Of a DNA stretch of 64,000 nucleotides, positions 32,147 to 39,638 are shown in pieces; within the stretch, counting starts at the first letter, position 1, and each line of letters opens with the position of its first letter. Under the pieces are notes generated by a model that saw only the letters and a list, made by a program, of their open reading frames with translations, was not told the DNA's origin and searched no databases. The position numbers and the translations under genes were made by a program. This DNA comes from Saccharopolyspora soli (GTDB lineage: Bacteria; Actinomycetota; Actinomycetes; Mycobacteriales; Pseudonocardiaceae): positions 177,459 to 241,458 of the forward strand of contig NZ_JALBWV010000003.1 in assembly GCF_022678645.1 (NCBI RefSeq), in the 5' to 3' direction.

Positions 32147-33301
32147 CTACTTGAGCAACTGGCGGGCCATCACCATTCGCTGGATCTGGTTGGTGCCCTC
32201 GTAGATCTGGGTGATCTTGGCGTCGCGCATCATCCGCTCGACCGGGAAGTCGCGGGTGTAACCGGCGCCGCCGAACAGTTGTACCGCGTCGGTCGTGACC
32301 TCCATGGCGACATCGGAGGCGAAGCACTTCGCCGCGGCGGAGATGAACCCGAGGTTCGGCTCGCCGCGTTCGGCGCGGGCCGCGGCGATGTAGACCATTT
32401 GCCGCGCGGCCTCGATCTTCATCGCCATGTCAGCGAGCATGAACTGCACGCCCTGGAAGTCCGCGATGGCCTTGCCGAACTGCTTGCGCTCCTTAACGTA
32501 GGCCAGCGCGGCTTCCAGCGCGCCCTGCGCGATGCCGACCGCCTGGGCGCCGATGGTGGGCCGGGTGTGGTCCAGGGTGCGCAGCGCCGTCTTGAACCCG
32601 GTGCCGGGCTCGCCGATGATCCGATCGGCGGGGATGGTGCAGTCCTCGAAGTACAGCTCCACCGTCGGCGAACCCTTGATGCCGAGCTTCTTCTCCTTCG
32701 GACCCACCACGAATCCGGGATCGTCGGCGTGCACCGCGAACGCGCTGATGCCATTGGCGCCCTTGTCCGGATCGGTCACCGCCATCACGGTGTACCAGCT
32801 CGACACGCCGCCATTGGTGATCCAGCACTTGCTGCCGCGCAGCACCCAGTGGTCCCCGTCGAGGCGCGCGCGGGTCTTCATCGACGCAGCGTCCGAACCC
32901 GCCTCCCGCTCGGACAGCGCGTAGGAGGCGGTCGCCTCGCCGGTCGCGATGGACGGCAGCACGAGCTTCTTGAGGTCTTCGGAGCCAGCGAGCAGGATCG
33001 GCATGGTGCCGAGCTTGTTCACAGCCGGGATCAGCGATGATGCGGCGCAGACCCGAGCGACTTCCTCGATCACGATGCAGGTGGCGACCGAGTCAGCACC
33101 CTGCCCGTCGTATTCCTCCGGCACGTGCACGGCGATGAACCCGGCCTTCGCCAGCGCGTTGCGCGCTTCGCTCGGGTAGCGCTCCTGTTCATCGAACTCG
33201 GCCGCGTGCGGTGCGATCTCCTTGTCGGCCAGCGCGCGCACCGCGTCCCGCAGCGCTTCGTGCTCCTCGGCCAGCTGGTAGGTGCCGAAGTTCGGATCCA
33301 C
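32147..33301 (-). CDS. Acyl-CoA dehydrogenase
   Basis: 384 aa flavoprotein of normal length. Typical elements are YALSEREAGSDAASMKT (FAD and substrate loop), WITNGG, the C-terminal FGGAGYTRDFPVERMMRDAKI and the catalytic Glu in QIYEGTNQIQR. It oxidises an acyl-CoA at the alpha-beta position and passes electrons to electron-transfer flavoprotein. Similarity to short- or branched-chain enzymes is likely, but chain length cannot be read here. The GTG at 33301 has TAGGAGG upstream. It diverges from a TetR regulator with a shared operator. Confidence 0.93.
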   Translation of the reverse strand: MDPNFGTYQLAEEHEALRDAVRALADKEIAPHAAEFDEQERYPSEARNALAKAGFIAVHVPEEYDGQGADSVATCIVIEEVARVCAASSLIPAVNKLGTMPILLAGSEDLKKLVLPSIATGEATASYALSEREAGSDAASMKTRARLDGDHWVLRGSKCWITNGGVSSWYTVMAVTDPDKGANGISAFAVHADDPGFVVGPKEKKLGIKGSPTVELYFEDCTIPADRIIGEPGTGFKTALRTLDHTRPTIGAQAVGIAQGALEAALAYVKERKQFGKAIADFQGVQFMLADMAMKIEAARQMVYIAAARAERGEPNLGFISAAAKCFASDVAMEVTTDAVQLFGGAGYTRDFPVERMMRDAKITQIYEGTNQIQRMVMARQLLK

Positions 33302-33386
33302 CGCTGCCTCCTAGATCCCGGCACCGGGCCGGGGTTGTTCCTCGCCGTCCGCTCCAGCGGACACCTGATTGCGCCGACATCGTAAC

Positions 33387-33399
33387 GGCACTGAGTGCC
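33387..33399. promoter_or_regulatory. TetR-type operator GGCACT-G-AGTGCC
   Basis: A perfect 6-bp inverted repeat around one base, between the divergent acyl-CoA dehydrogenase and TetR genes. It overlaps the expected -35 region of the TetR promoter, fitting autorepression and repression of the dehydrogenase. Confidence 0.65.
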
Positions 33400-33417
33400 A
33401 CTAGCAATCTGCTGCGC

Positions 33418-33423
33418 TATAGT
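33418..33423 (+). promoter_or_regulatory. -10 element TATAGT of a leaderless TetR transcript
   Basis: TATAGT ends 6 bases before the ATG at 33430, so transcription would start at or next to the A of the start codon. No ribosome-binding site precedes that ATG, consistent with leaderless translation. Confidence 0.55.
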
Positions 33424-33429
33424 CCGGCC

Positions 33430-34173
33430 ATGTCCGAGCCAGCGACTCCGGCGGCCAAAACCCGTACCGGCCGAACTCCGCACGGCCGCCGCCGAGTGCG
33501 CAGCGCCCTGGCACTGGCCGCGATGGAACTGTTCGCCACGAAGGGCTTCGAGGCGACCACAGTGGAGGAGATCACCGACGCCGCCGGGGTGGGACGCCGC
33601 ACGTTCTTCCGGTACTTCCGGTCCAAGGAGGACGTCGTGTTCCCCGGACACGACGAGCGGCTCGCCGAGGTGGTGGAGCGGCTCGCGGCGGCCGACCCGG
33701 CGGCTGATCCGTTGGCGGTGCTCGGGCAGACCGCCGAAGTGGTGCTGGACATGTACCTGGCCGAACCCGAGGTCTCGCTCAAGCGATTCGAGTTGACGCG
33801 CGAGGTTTCTGCCTTGCGCGACAAGGAGATCGCCAGCATCGACCGCTACCAGCGGGTGTTCGCGCGCTTCCTGCGCGATCGCTACGCCGGGGAACCGGGC
33901 GGTGACCTGCGGGCGGCAGTCGCGGCTGCGGCAGTTGTCGCCGCGCACAACCACGTGCTGCGGCAATGGCTGCGCAGCGGGGGAGAGCTCGACGCGAAGC
34001 CGATGCTGCGCGACGCGGTGCGGCAGGTGACTGCCGCGCTGTCGGCGCAGCGGACCGACGAGCCCCCGGCCGTCGAGGTGGGGGACAACGTTGTCGTGGG
34101 CGTGGTGCGCACCACGGCGAGCACCGGTGTCGTGCTCAAACAGCTCGAAGACGCGCTCCGCGACCTTCAGTAA
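33430..34173 (+). CDS. TetR family transcriptional regulator
   Basis: 247 aa. The N-terminal helix-turn-helix reads LAAMELFATKGFEATTVEEI...GVGRRTFFRYFRSKED (key part RRTFFRYFRSKE at about residues 55-66). The C-terminal ligand domain belongs to the MftR-like/TetR_C_17-type group by its RFELTREVSALRD stretch (tentative). The ATG at 33430 matches a leaderless start; a longer reading runs back through the operator. It probably represses the divergent acyl-CoA dehydrogenase gene in response to an acyl-CoA (inference from family and layout). Confidence 0.88.
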   Translation: MSEPATPAAKTRTGRTPHGRRRVRSALALAAMELFATKGFEATTVEEITDAAGVGRRTFFRYFRSKEDVVFPGHDERLAEVVERLAAADPAADPLAVLGQTAEVVLDMYLAEPEVSLKRFELTREVSALRDKEIASIDRYQRVFARFLRDRYAGEPGGDLRAAVAAAAVVAAHNHVLRQWLRSGGELDAKPMLRDAVRQVTAALSAQRTDEPPAVEVGDNVVVGVVRTTASTGVVLKQLEDALRDLQ

Positions 34174-34213
34174 TGGCTCCTGCGGCACTCGGTGCCGCAG
34201 AGCGCTGGCAGCT

Positions 34214-34235
34214 ATAGAATATCGATAGATTCTAT
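34214..34235. terminator. AT-rich inverted repeat between convergent genes
   Basis: ATAGAAT (34214-34220) and ATTCTAT (34229-34235) pair around ATCGATAG, between the TetR gene and the 3' end of the LLM gene. Weak as a terminator because it is AT-rich; it overlaps the first TCTATNNNTTCAGTG copy. Confidence 0.3.
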
Positions 34236-34245
34236 CTCTTCAGTG
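34231..34245 (+). repeat. TCTATNNNTTCAGTG repeat, copy 1
   Basis: TCTATctcTTCAGTG in an AT-rich gap, followed 7 bases later by AAATAA. The 12 fixed bases recur at 35293 and 36289 in the same orientation. This copy follows the LLM gene, not a promoter position for either neighbour. Confidence 0.8.
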
Positions 34246-34268
34246 TTGAGTGAAATAACCTTGACGAC

Positions 34269-35219
34269 TCAGCTGGCGATCTCGCGGACGCGGCTGATCA
34301 CCGGGGCGAAGGTGTCCATGTACGGGCCGTGCACGGTGTAGTAGGTGAAGCCGTAGCGGTTGTAGTTGCGCAGCACCTGCTCGGCCATCTGCTCGATGCT
34401 GCCGATGAACACGAACGGCGTTTCCAGGAGTTCGTCGACGGTCATCATCGGGCCGTACTTCGCGAGCATCTTCTCGGCCTCGGCGCGTCGATCGTCGGTT
34501 TCCAGCACGGTCTGCGTCAGCACGTGCCACTGGACCTGATCCGCGCGTTTCCCGACATGTTCGCGGGCGTAGCGGACCCGGTCGTCGGCTTCGGCGGCGG
34601 TACCGATGCGCAGCGTGCCCGGCGGCTGGCCCTTGAGCTGGAACGCCCCGGCGATGCCGATGATGTCGGCGGTCTCGGCGGCGATCTTCAGGATCCGGTC
34701 GCCGGTCCCGCCGACGAGCAGCGGTGGCCCGTAGCCGCCGAAGCCGTCCCGCTGCACCGGGCGCAGGACGGGAACGCCGAGGTTCTCGCGCATGGCGGCC
34801 TGTTGGTCGTAGCCGTCCGCGGCGAACAGGCGGCCGAGTTCGTCGATGGTCTCCCTGAGCCGCTCGGCGCGTGCCCCGAACGGCTGCCACGCGATGCCCG
34901 CCTCGTCGAACTCCCACTTCATGTGCCCGGAGCCGAGTCCGACCTCAAGGCGGCCGCCGGTGAGGAGGTCGGTGGTGGCGATCTCGCGGGCCAGCAGGGC
35001 TGGATTCCAGAACGACGCGTTGAGCACGAGGGTGCCGACCTTGAGGCGCTCGGTTGCCTGCGCTGCGGCGACGAGAGCGGGGAAGGGCGAGGCTGTCCCG
35101 AGATGGTCGGCGGCGAAAACGGTGTCGTAGCCGTGCTGCTCCGCACGGCGACAGGTCTCGACGAAGGTGCTGTGCGATTCGATGCCGAAGATGTTGTAGG
35201 AGAAGCGGAAGTCGGTCAT
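34269..35219 (-). CDS. LLM-class F420-dependent oxidoreductase (TIGR03621-like)
   Basis: 316 aa luciferase-like TIM barrel with FAADHLG, LKVGTLVLNASFWNPALLAREIAT, GGRLEVGLGSGHMKWEFDEAG and LLVGGTGDRIL. The GSGHMKxEFDxAG form is characteristic of an actinobacterial F420-dependent subgroup. An in-frame GTG at 35228 adds three residues; the ATG at 35219 is chosen, and neither has a clear ribosome-binding site. It lies alone between two TCTATNNNTTCAGTG copies, with an AT-rich promoter region of about 100 bases upstream. Substrate unknown. Confidence 0.87.
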   Translation of the reverse strand: MTDFRFSYNIFGIESHSTFVETCRRAEQHGYDTVFAADHLGTASPFPALVAAAQATERLKVGTLVLNASFWNPALLAREIATTDLLTGGRLEVGLGSGHMKWEFDEAGIAWQPFGARAERLRETIDELGRLFAADGYDQQAAMRENLGVPVLRPVQRDGFGGYGPPLLVGGTGDRILKIAAETADIIGIAGAFQLKGQPPGTLRIGTAAEADDRVRYAREHVGKRADQVQWHVLTQTVLETDDRRAEAEKMLAKYGPMMTVDELLETPFVFIGSIEQMAEQVLRNYNRYGFTYYTVHGPYMDTFAPVISRVREIAS

Positions 35220-35292
35220 GCGGAGCACGCTGCCGCAGGCGGCCGGTGATCACCACCGGATACGCCACAGGCGAACTCTCAAATCATTAACA

Positions 35293-35307
35293 TCTATGGA
35301 TTCAGTG
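35293..35307 (+). repeat. TCTATNNNTTCAGTG repeat, copy 2
   Basis: TCTATggaTTCAGTG, preceded by CATTAACA and followed 7 bases later by AATTAAAT. It lies 74 bases upstream of the LLM gene (minus strand). The 35220-35523 gap otherwise has no gene. Confidence 0.8.
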
Positions 35308-35523
35308 TAGACCGAATTAAATCACTACAACCCGGCAAAGCTCGCATCTCTAACAAAATGCCATCGCTCCAGAGGAAAACCGTTCGGCAGTGGGCGGCTG
35401 GCCATGCCCGCGACCTCCGGTCCACGCCTGAGCGCGCCACCGACCAGCGAACGGCCTGCAGCCCCAACGTCCGTCGTCCTCCGGGGCGGTTCGACGTTGG
35501 GGCCGGAAGTCCACAGGGGACTG

Positions 35524-35919
35524 TCAGTCGAGTCGTGGTGCGAACAGGTCGATTTCGTTGCCGTCGGGGTCGTGGACGGTGGCGTAGCGCTGTCCCCAGA
35601 ACGCGTCCCACGGTGCTTTGCCGCCTTCGTAGCCCGCCTCGGTCAGCTGCTGGTACATCGCGTCGACCTCGACGGGGCTGTCGAGCAGGAAGGCCAGGGC
35701 GATCTGCGGGCCACCGGTGGCCGGTTGCCAATCCGGGCTGAACGAGCGAACCGTGTCGACGGTGTCCCAGGCCAGCCGGAGGCCGCCGGGCAGCGTGGCC
35801 TCGACGTGCGGTTGCTGGTCCGCGTCGGCGGGCAGGTCGAGGCCGAGCCGCCGGTAGAACGCCAGGGAGCGGGCCATGTCCGCGACGACGAGTCCGACTA
35901 GATCCAGTTGGGCTTTCAT
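35524..35919 (-). CDS. VOC-superfamily (glyoxalase/bleomycin-resistance-like) protein
   Basis: 131 aa, one VOC domain: LDLVGLVVADMARSLAFYRRLGLDLP at the start (first beta-alpha unit) and the closing YATVHDPDGNEIDLFAP. Such proteins act as dimeric metal-dependent lyases, dioxygenases or drug-binding proteins; the partner residue for metal is the Glu of NEIDLF. A start ATG follows a GGAGAAAG stretch. It forms a small minus-strand unit with the 53-aa gene upstream. Confidence 0.87.
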   Translation of the reverse strand: MKAQLDLVGLVVADMARSLAFYRRLGLDLPADADQQPHVEATLPGGLRLAWDTVDTVRSFSPDWQPATGGPQIALAFLLDSPVEVDAMYQQLTEAGYEGGKAPWDAFWGQRYATVHDPDGNEIDLFAPRLD

Positions 35920-36008
35920 GTGCTTTCTCCGGTTGGTCGATTTCGTTCGGTGCCCGCAGGCTAGGTCTCGGGGTGGGTGCCGGGCTTGAACGAATCGGCC
36001 ACCGGGGC

Positions 36009-36170
36009 TCAGTCGTAGCCGCGGATCAGGTGGCTTTCGTCGAACTCGTCGGGATCCGGGGTGGGGGCGGGGTCCGGCCGGTCCTGGGTGGGCAGGTGGA
36101 TTTCGATCGCGTCCGCGTCGAGGGAGCTGGTGCGTTGGCGGGGGGCTGCGAAGTGATCGGAGAGCGTCAT
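36009..36170 (-). CDS. 53-aa acidic small protein, unknown
   Basis: 53 aa, MTLSDHFAAPRQRTSSLDAD at the start, ending FDESHLIRGYD, with a Pro/Asp-rich middle (PTQDRPDPAPTPDPDEFD). An AGAGGAG ribosome-binding site lies 7 bases before the ATG, which argues for a real gene. There is no cysteine, no signal peptide and no membrane segment. The leader-like N-terminus and short acidic tail are compatible with a modified-peptide precursor or a disordered protein, but no modifying enzyme is adjacent, so neither is claimed. Confidence 0.55.
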   Translation of the reverse strand: MTLSDHFAAPRQRTSSLDADAIEIHLPTQDRPDPAPTPDPDEFDESHLIRGYD

Positions 36171-36288
36171 GGCTGGGCTCCTCTGGAAGCGGAAGTCATT
36201 GCCTGATGTTGCTTCTCGGCTCTGGAGATCGCACGTGCGAGGTGATCAGAATCGCCCGGTTGGGCTGATATCTGGTTAAGTATTAACT

Positions 36289-36303
36289 TCTATAACTTCA
36301 GTG
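36289..36303 (+). repeat. TCTATNNNTTCAGTG repeat, copy 3
   Basis: TCTATaacTTCAGTG, preceded by TATTAACT and followed by AAATTAAT. It lies 119 bases upstream of the 53-aa gene and 66 bases after the D-aminoacylase stop, in the most AT-rich stretch of the window. Confidence 0.8.
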
Positions 36304-36368
36304 GTAATCAAAATTAATACCCTAGACACAAACCTTCCAGGGAACGAGCAAAAGCCGCAGAGAGGTCG

Positions 36369-37916
36369 TCAGATCTTCGGTGCCAGGCGGGTTCCGTTGC
36401 GGGAACCGAGGTATTCGCCGTCTGCGACCACAGTTCGGCCGCGCTGGCAGACCCAGGGGATGCCCTTCGGCGGCCGCATCGGGTCTTGGTAATCGCCGAC
36501 GTCGATCACCGTGTCGGCGTCGAAGGCGACCAGGTCGGCGACGTGGCCGGGGGTGATCGTGCCGCGGTCGGGGATGCGGAAGGACTTGGCGGGCAGCGAG
36601 GTCATCCGGCGGATCGCGTCGGGCAGCGCGAGGACGTCGCGTTCGCGGCTGTAGCGGCCGAGCACGCGGGGGAAGGTGCCGGTGAGTCGCGGGTGGGGCT
36701 TGCCGCCCATACCGGGTGGCAAGCCGTCCGAGCCGATCATGGTGTGCGGATCGGCGATGGCCAGTTCGAGGTCGTCCTCGTGCATCGAGAAGTTGATCAT
36801 CGAGACCCGGAGGCGTTCGCTGATCAAGATGTTGATCAGGGCGTCGACCGGTTCGGTGTCCTCGGCCGCGGCGATCTCGGCGATGGTGCGGCCTTCGAAC
36901 CGGTGGCTGGCGGTGGTGGCGATGAGGATGCGGTCCCATTGGGTCCGGTCGCCGATCGAGGCGGCGAGCTCGTCGCGACCGCTGCCCAGGCGGGCGAGGG
37001 TTTCCTCAGCGGTACCGGCGAGGTAGCTGGTGGGCAGGACGGCGGTGAGCATCGTCGAGGATGCGGTGTACGGGTAGACGTCCTGGACCACGTCGTGGCC
37101 AGCGTCGCGGGCCTGGTGGATCTTGGCCAGCGCCGGGCGCATCTTGCCCCAGTTGTCCGGGTGGGTGGCCTTGAGGTGGGACAGGTGGGTGCGTCCGGCG
37201 GTGGCGCCGATGTGCAGTGCCTCGTCGATGGATTCCAGCAGGTTGTCGCCTTCGTTGCGCATGTGCGTGGCGTAGAGGCCGGTGCCGCCGAGGGCTTCGG
37301 CGACCGTGCTGAGTTCGTCGGTGGTGGCGAAGACCGCTGGTGGGTAGATCAGGCCGCTGGAGAGACCGAACGCGCCGGCGGTCATGCCTTCCTCCAGCGC
37401 GGTGCGCATGGTGCGCAGGGCGGTGTCGTCGGGTGCGGCGTCGGTCATGCCGAGTGCGGCGATGCGGAGCGTTCCGTGGCCGACGAGCGGGCAGTAGTTG
37501 GTGACGTAGCCAGTTGCGTCGGTGGCGGCGAACAGGTCGTGGAAGCCTGTCCAGCTGAATTCCAGTGGTGGGAACAGGCGTTGCAGGAATGTCGAGAGGG
37601 TTTCGGCGTGGTCGGTGCTGCGGGGTGCGAGGCTGAATCCGCAGTTGCCGACGACTTCGGTGGTGACGCCCTGCAGGATCTTGGTGGTGTCGTCGGTGGT
37701 GAGCAGCGGTGCGTTGTCGGCGTGGGAGTGGACGTCGATGAAGCCGGGGGCGAGGACGAGTCCGGTGAGGTCGCGGCGGGGCAGGTCCGAGGGGAGGGTG
37801 CCGCGGTTTTCGACGGCGGTGATGTGGCCGTCCTGGACGAGGACTTCGGCGGGCCGCAGGGGTGCTCCGGTGCCGTCGGCGAGGAGTGCGCCGGTGAGCA
37901 GTTCGGTGTCGGTCAC
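36369..37916 (-). CDS. N-acyl-D-amino-acid deacylase (D-aminoacylase)
   Basis: 515 aa amidohydrolase of the D-aminoacylase/dihydroorotase-like group. Metal-site elements are the IDVHSHADNAP metal pair, GNCGFSLAP, THMRNEGDNLLESIDEAL, LSHLKATHPDNWG and the catalytic GSDGLP aspartate. It hydrolyses N-acyl-D-amino acids to D-amino acid and carboxylate, in the cytosol. The GTG at 37916 has AAAGGCGG about 10 bases upstream; a longer frame overlaps the divergent lipoate ligase. It may recycle D-amino acids from cell wall or secondary metabolites. Confidence 0.92.
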   Translation of the reverse strand: MTDTELLTGALLADGTGAPLRPAEVLVQDGHITAVENRGTLPSDLPRRDLTGLVLAPGFIDVHSHADNAPLLTTDDTTKILQGVTTEVVGNCGFSLAPRSTDHAETLSTFLQRLFPPLEFSWTGFHDLFAATDATGYVTNYCPLVGHGTLRIAALGMTDAAPDDTALRTMRTALEEGMTAGAFGLSSGLIYPPAVFATTDELSTVAEALGGTGLYATHMRNEGDNLLESIDEALHIGATAGRTHLSHLKATHPDNWGKMRPALAKIHQARDAGHDVVQDVYPYTASSTMLTAVLPTSYLAGTAEETLARLGSGRDELAASIGDRTQWDRILIATTASHRFEGRTIAEIAAAEDTEPVDALINILISERLRVSMINFSMHEDDLELAIADPHTMIGSDGLPPGMGGKPHPRLTGTFPRVLGRYSRERDVLALPDAIRRMTSLPAKSFRIPDRGTITPGHVADLVAFDADTVIDVGDYQDPMRPPKGIPWVCQRGRTVVADGEYLGSRNGTRLAPKI

Positions 37917-38015
37917 TCCTGGCCCGCCTTTCGGGTGCTGCGGTCGATGTGCGCTGGAATAAGGGATGTTGTGTGCTGTTGTGGCAAGCGTAGGCGTCGA
38001 TTGCAGGGGTGCGCG

Positions 38016-39065
38016 GTGCACGGTGAGTACAAGGTTCCGGGCGGAAAGCTGGTCGTCGTCGATCTGGACGTTGTGGACGGTCGGCTTTCGGATGTGCGGT
38101 TGAGCGGGGATTTCTTCTTGGAGCCGGATGAGGCGTTGGAGGACATCAACCGCGCGTTGGTGGGGGCGCCGGTGGATGCCGATGGCGCGGAGCTGGCCGG
38201 GCGGATCCAGAGTGGACTGCCGGTTGGTGCGCGGTTGGTCGGTTTCAGCGCGGAGGCGGTTGCGGTCGCGGTGCGGCGGGCGTTGACGCATGCCTCGGAT
38301 TGGGTCGATCACGAGTGGCGGTTGATCCATGATGGGCCGCAGACGCCGTTGATGCACATGGCGTTGGACCAGGTGCTGGCCGAGGAGGTCGGTGCGGGGC
38401 GGCGGGCGCCCACGTTGCGGTTCTGGGAGTGGGCGGCGCCTGCGGTGGTGATCGGTAGTTTCCAGTCGGTGCGCAACGAGGTGGATGTGGTGGGTGCGCA
38501 GCGGCACGGGGTCGAGGTGGTGCGGCGGATCACCGGTGGTGGGGCGATGTTCGTGGAGCCGGGGAACACGGTGACGTATTCGCTGTACGCGCCGGGTTCG
38601 TTGGTGGCGGGGATGACGTTCCCGGAGTCGTATGCGTTCTTGGACGACTGGGTGCTGGGTGTGTTGCGGGAGTTGGGGTTGAACGTGTGGTACCAGCCGT
38701 TGAACGACATCGTTTCGGATGCCGGGAAGATCGGTGGTGCGGCGCAGAAGCGGATGGTTTCGGGTGCGGTGCTGCACCACGTGACGATGTCCTACAGCAT
38801 CGATGCGGCCAAGATGGGTGAGGTGCTGCGGGTCGGCAGGGAGAAGTTGTCGGACAAGGGGATCGCAAGCGCGAACAAGCGGGTGGATCCGTTGCGGCGG
38901 CAGACGGGGTTGGCGCGCGAGGTGGTCATCGAGCGGTTGATCGAGGGTTTCCGGCGGCGGTTCGGGTTGTCCGATGGGCCGGTGACCGAGGGCGAGCGGG
39001 CGCGGGCGCGGGGCTTGGTCGAGTCGAAGTTCGCGACGCAGGAGTGGCTGCTGCGAGTCCCGTGA
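38016..39065 (+). CDS. Lipoate-protein ligase with accessory domain at the N-terminus
   Basis: 349 aa. Residues 1 to about 92 (HGEYKVPGGKLVVVD, GDFFLEPDEALEDINRAL) match the small accessory domain that is C-terminal in E. coli LplA and a separate LplB in Thermoplasma. Residues about 100-349 are the catalytic domain, with RRITGGGAMFVEPGN and the active-site lysine in GKIGGAAQKR. The fusion order is therefore reversed. It attaches lipoate to E2 and GcvH proteins through lipoyl-AMP. The GTG at 38016 has GCAGGGG upstream. It is divergent from the D-aminoacylase. Confidence 0.9.
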   Translation: MHGEYKVPGGKLVVVDLDVVDGRLSDVRLSGDFFLEPDEALEDINRALVGAPVDADGAELAGRIQSGLPVGARLVGFSAEAVAVAVRRALTHASDWVDHEWRLIHDGPQTPLMHMALDQVLAEEVGAGRRAPTLRFWEWAAPAVVIGSFQSVRNEVDVVGAQRHGVEVVRRITGGGAMFVEPGNTVTYSLYAPGSLVAGMTFPESYAFLDDWVLGVLRELGLNVWYQPLNDIVSDAGKIGGAAQKRMVSGAVLHHVTMSYSIDAAKMGEVLRVGREKLSDKGIASANKRVDPLRRQTGLAREVVIERLIEGFRRRFGLSDGPVTEGERARARGLVESKFATQEWLLRVP

Positions 39066-39075
39066 CCGGTCGCGG

Positions 39076-39129
39076 CAGTGTTGTCTAAGACCGGCACCGG
39101 GGTTGTGGTGCTGGTCTTAGACAACACTG
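39076..39129. terminator. 23-bp near-perfect hairpin terminator
   Basis: Arms 39076-39098 and 39107-39129 pair with one mismatch in 23 around an 8-base loop. It sits between the convergent lipoate ligase and DUF5703 genes and serves both. No T-run. Confidence 0.85.
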
Positions 39130-39142
39130 TCTGTTGGTGCCG

Positions 39143-39361
39143 CTAGGTCAGCAGGCCGGGTACGCCGGGGGTGGTTCGGCGGCGGCGTAGCCAGACTTTG
39201 CGGGTTCCGTCGGAATAGAGCAGCACTCGGGACAGTTCCCAGCCGGAGAATTCGGCGTGGATGCTGAGTTGGGTCGCTGCGCTCCATCGGGTGGTGCTCG
39301 GTGGTAGGCGCAGCGGCCGGTACTCCCAGTCCTGATCGCTGTCGATTCCTTCCGTTTTCAT
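39143..39361 (-). CDS. DUF5703 family protein
   Basis: 72 aa small actinobacterial protein: EYRPLRLPPSTTRWSAA, then SIHAEFSGWELSRVLLYSDGTRKVWLRRRR (split: EFSGWELSRVLLY and GTRKVWLRRRR). The family is conserved in actinomycetes and has no known function. It lies tail to tail with the lipoate ligase across the 39076 hairpin. The gap behind it (39362-39638) has no gene I can support. Confidence 0.87.
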   Translation of the reverse strand: MKTEGIDSDQDWEYRPLRLPPSTTRWSAATQLSIHAEFSGWELSRVLLYSDGTRKVWLRRRRTTPGVPGLLT

Positions 39362-39638
39362 CTGTTCTCCAATCGACGGGCACTTCGTCGTGCGTGGCCG
39401 TTGTTGAGGAGAGGCCGATCAGTGGATCGGGAAGGTCCAGGTCGGCTGGCGTGGGATGGACGCCGATGACATGGCGTGACGATACATTGCGCAGCGTGCG
39501 GCAGGTGATCAAGCGCGTGCGGTGTCCTGTTGGGCGCGCTGATCGCGGTGTAGCGCGCGGCATCGACGATCGCCTGAGCGCAGCGTTCGGACTTGCCGCC
39601 GGTCAGCGGTGCGGTCCGGGAACGCTGGTGGCTTGCCA

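Noticed and set aside
35973..36206. 77-codon plus-strand frame
   Set aside because: Antisense to the better-supported 53-aa gene and without a ribosome-binding site or recognisable domain.
34231..36303. A classical integron
   Set aside because: No integrase gene is present, and the repeats lack the GTTRRRY core and paired inverted arms of attC sites; only the cassette-like layout remains.
36486..38015. N-terminal extension of the lipoate ligase frame across the D-aminoacylase gene
   Set aside because: The plus-strand frame stays open only because it mirrors the minus-strand D-aminoacylase; the lipoate ligase begins at the GTG at 38016.
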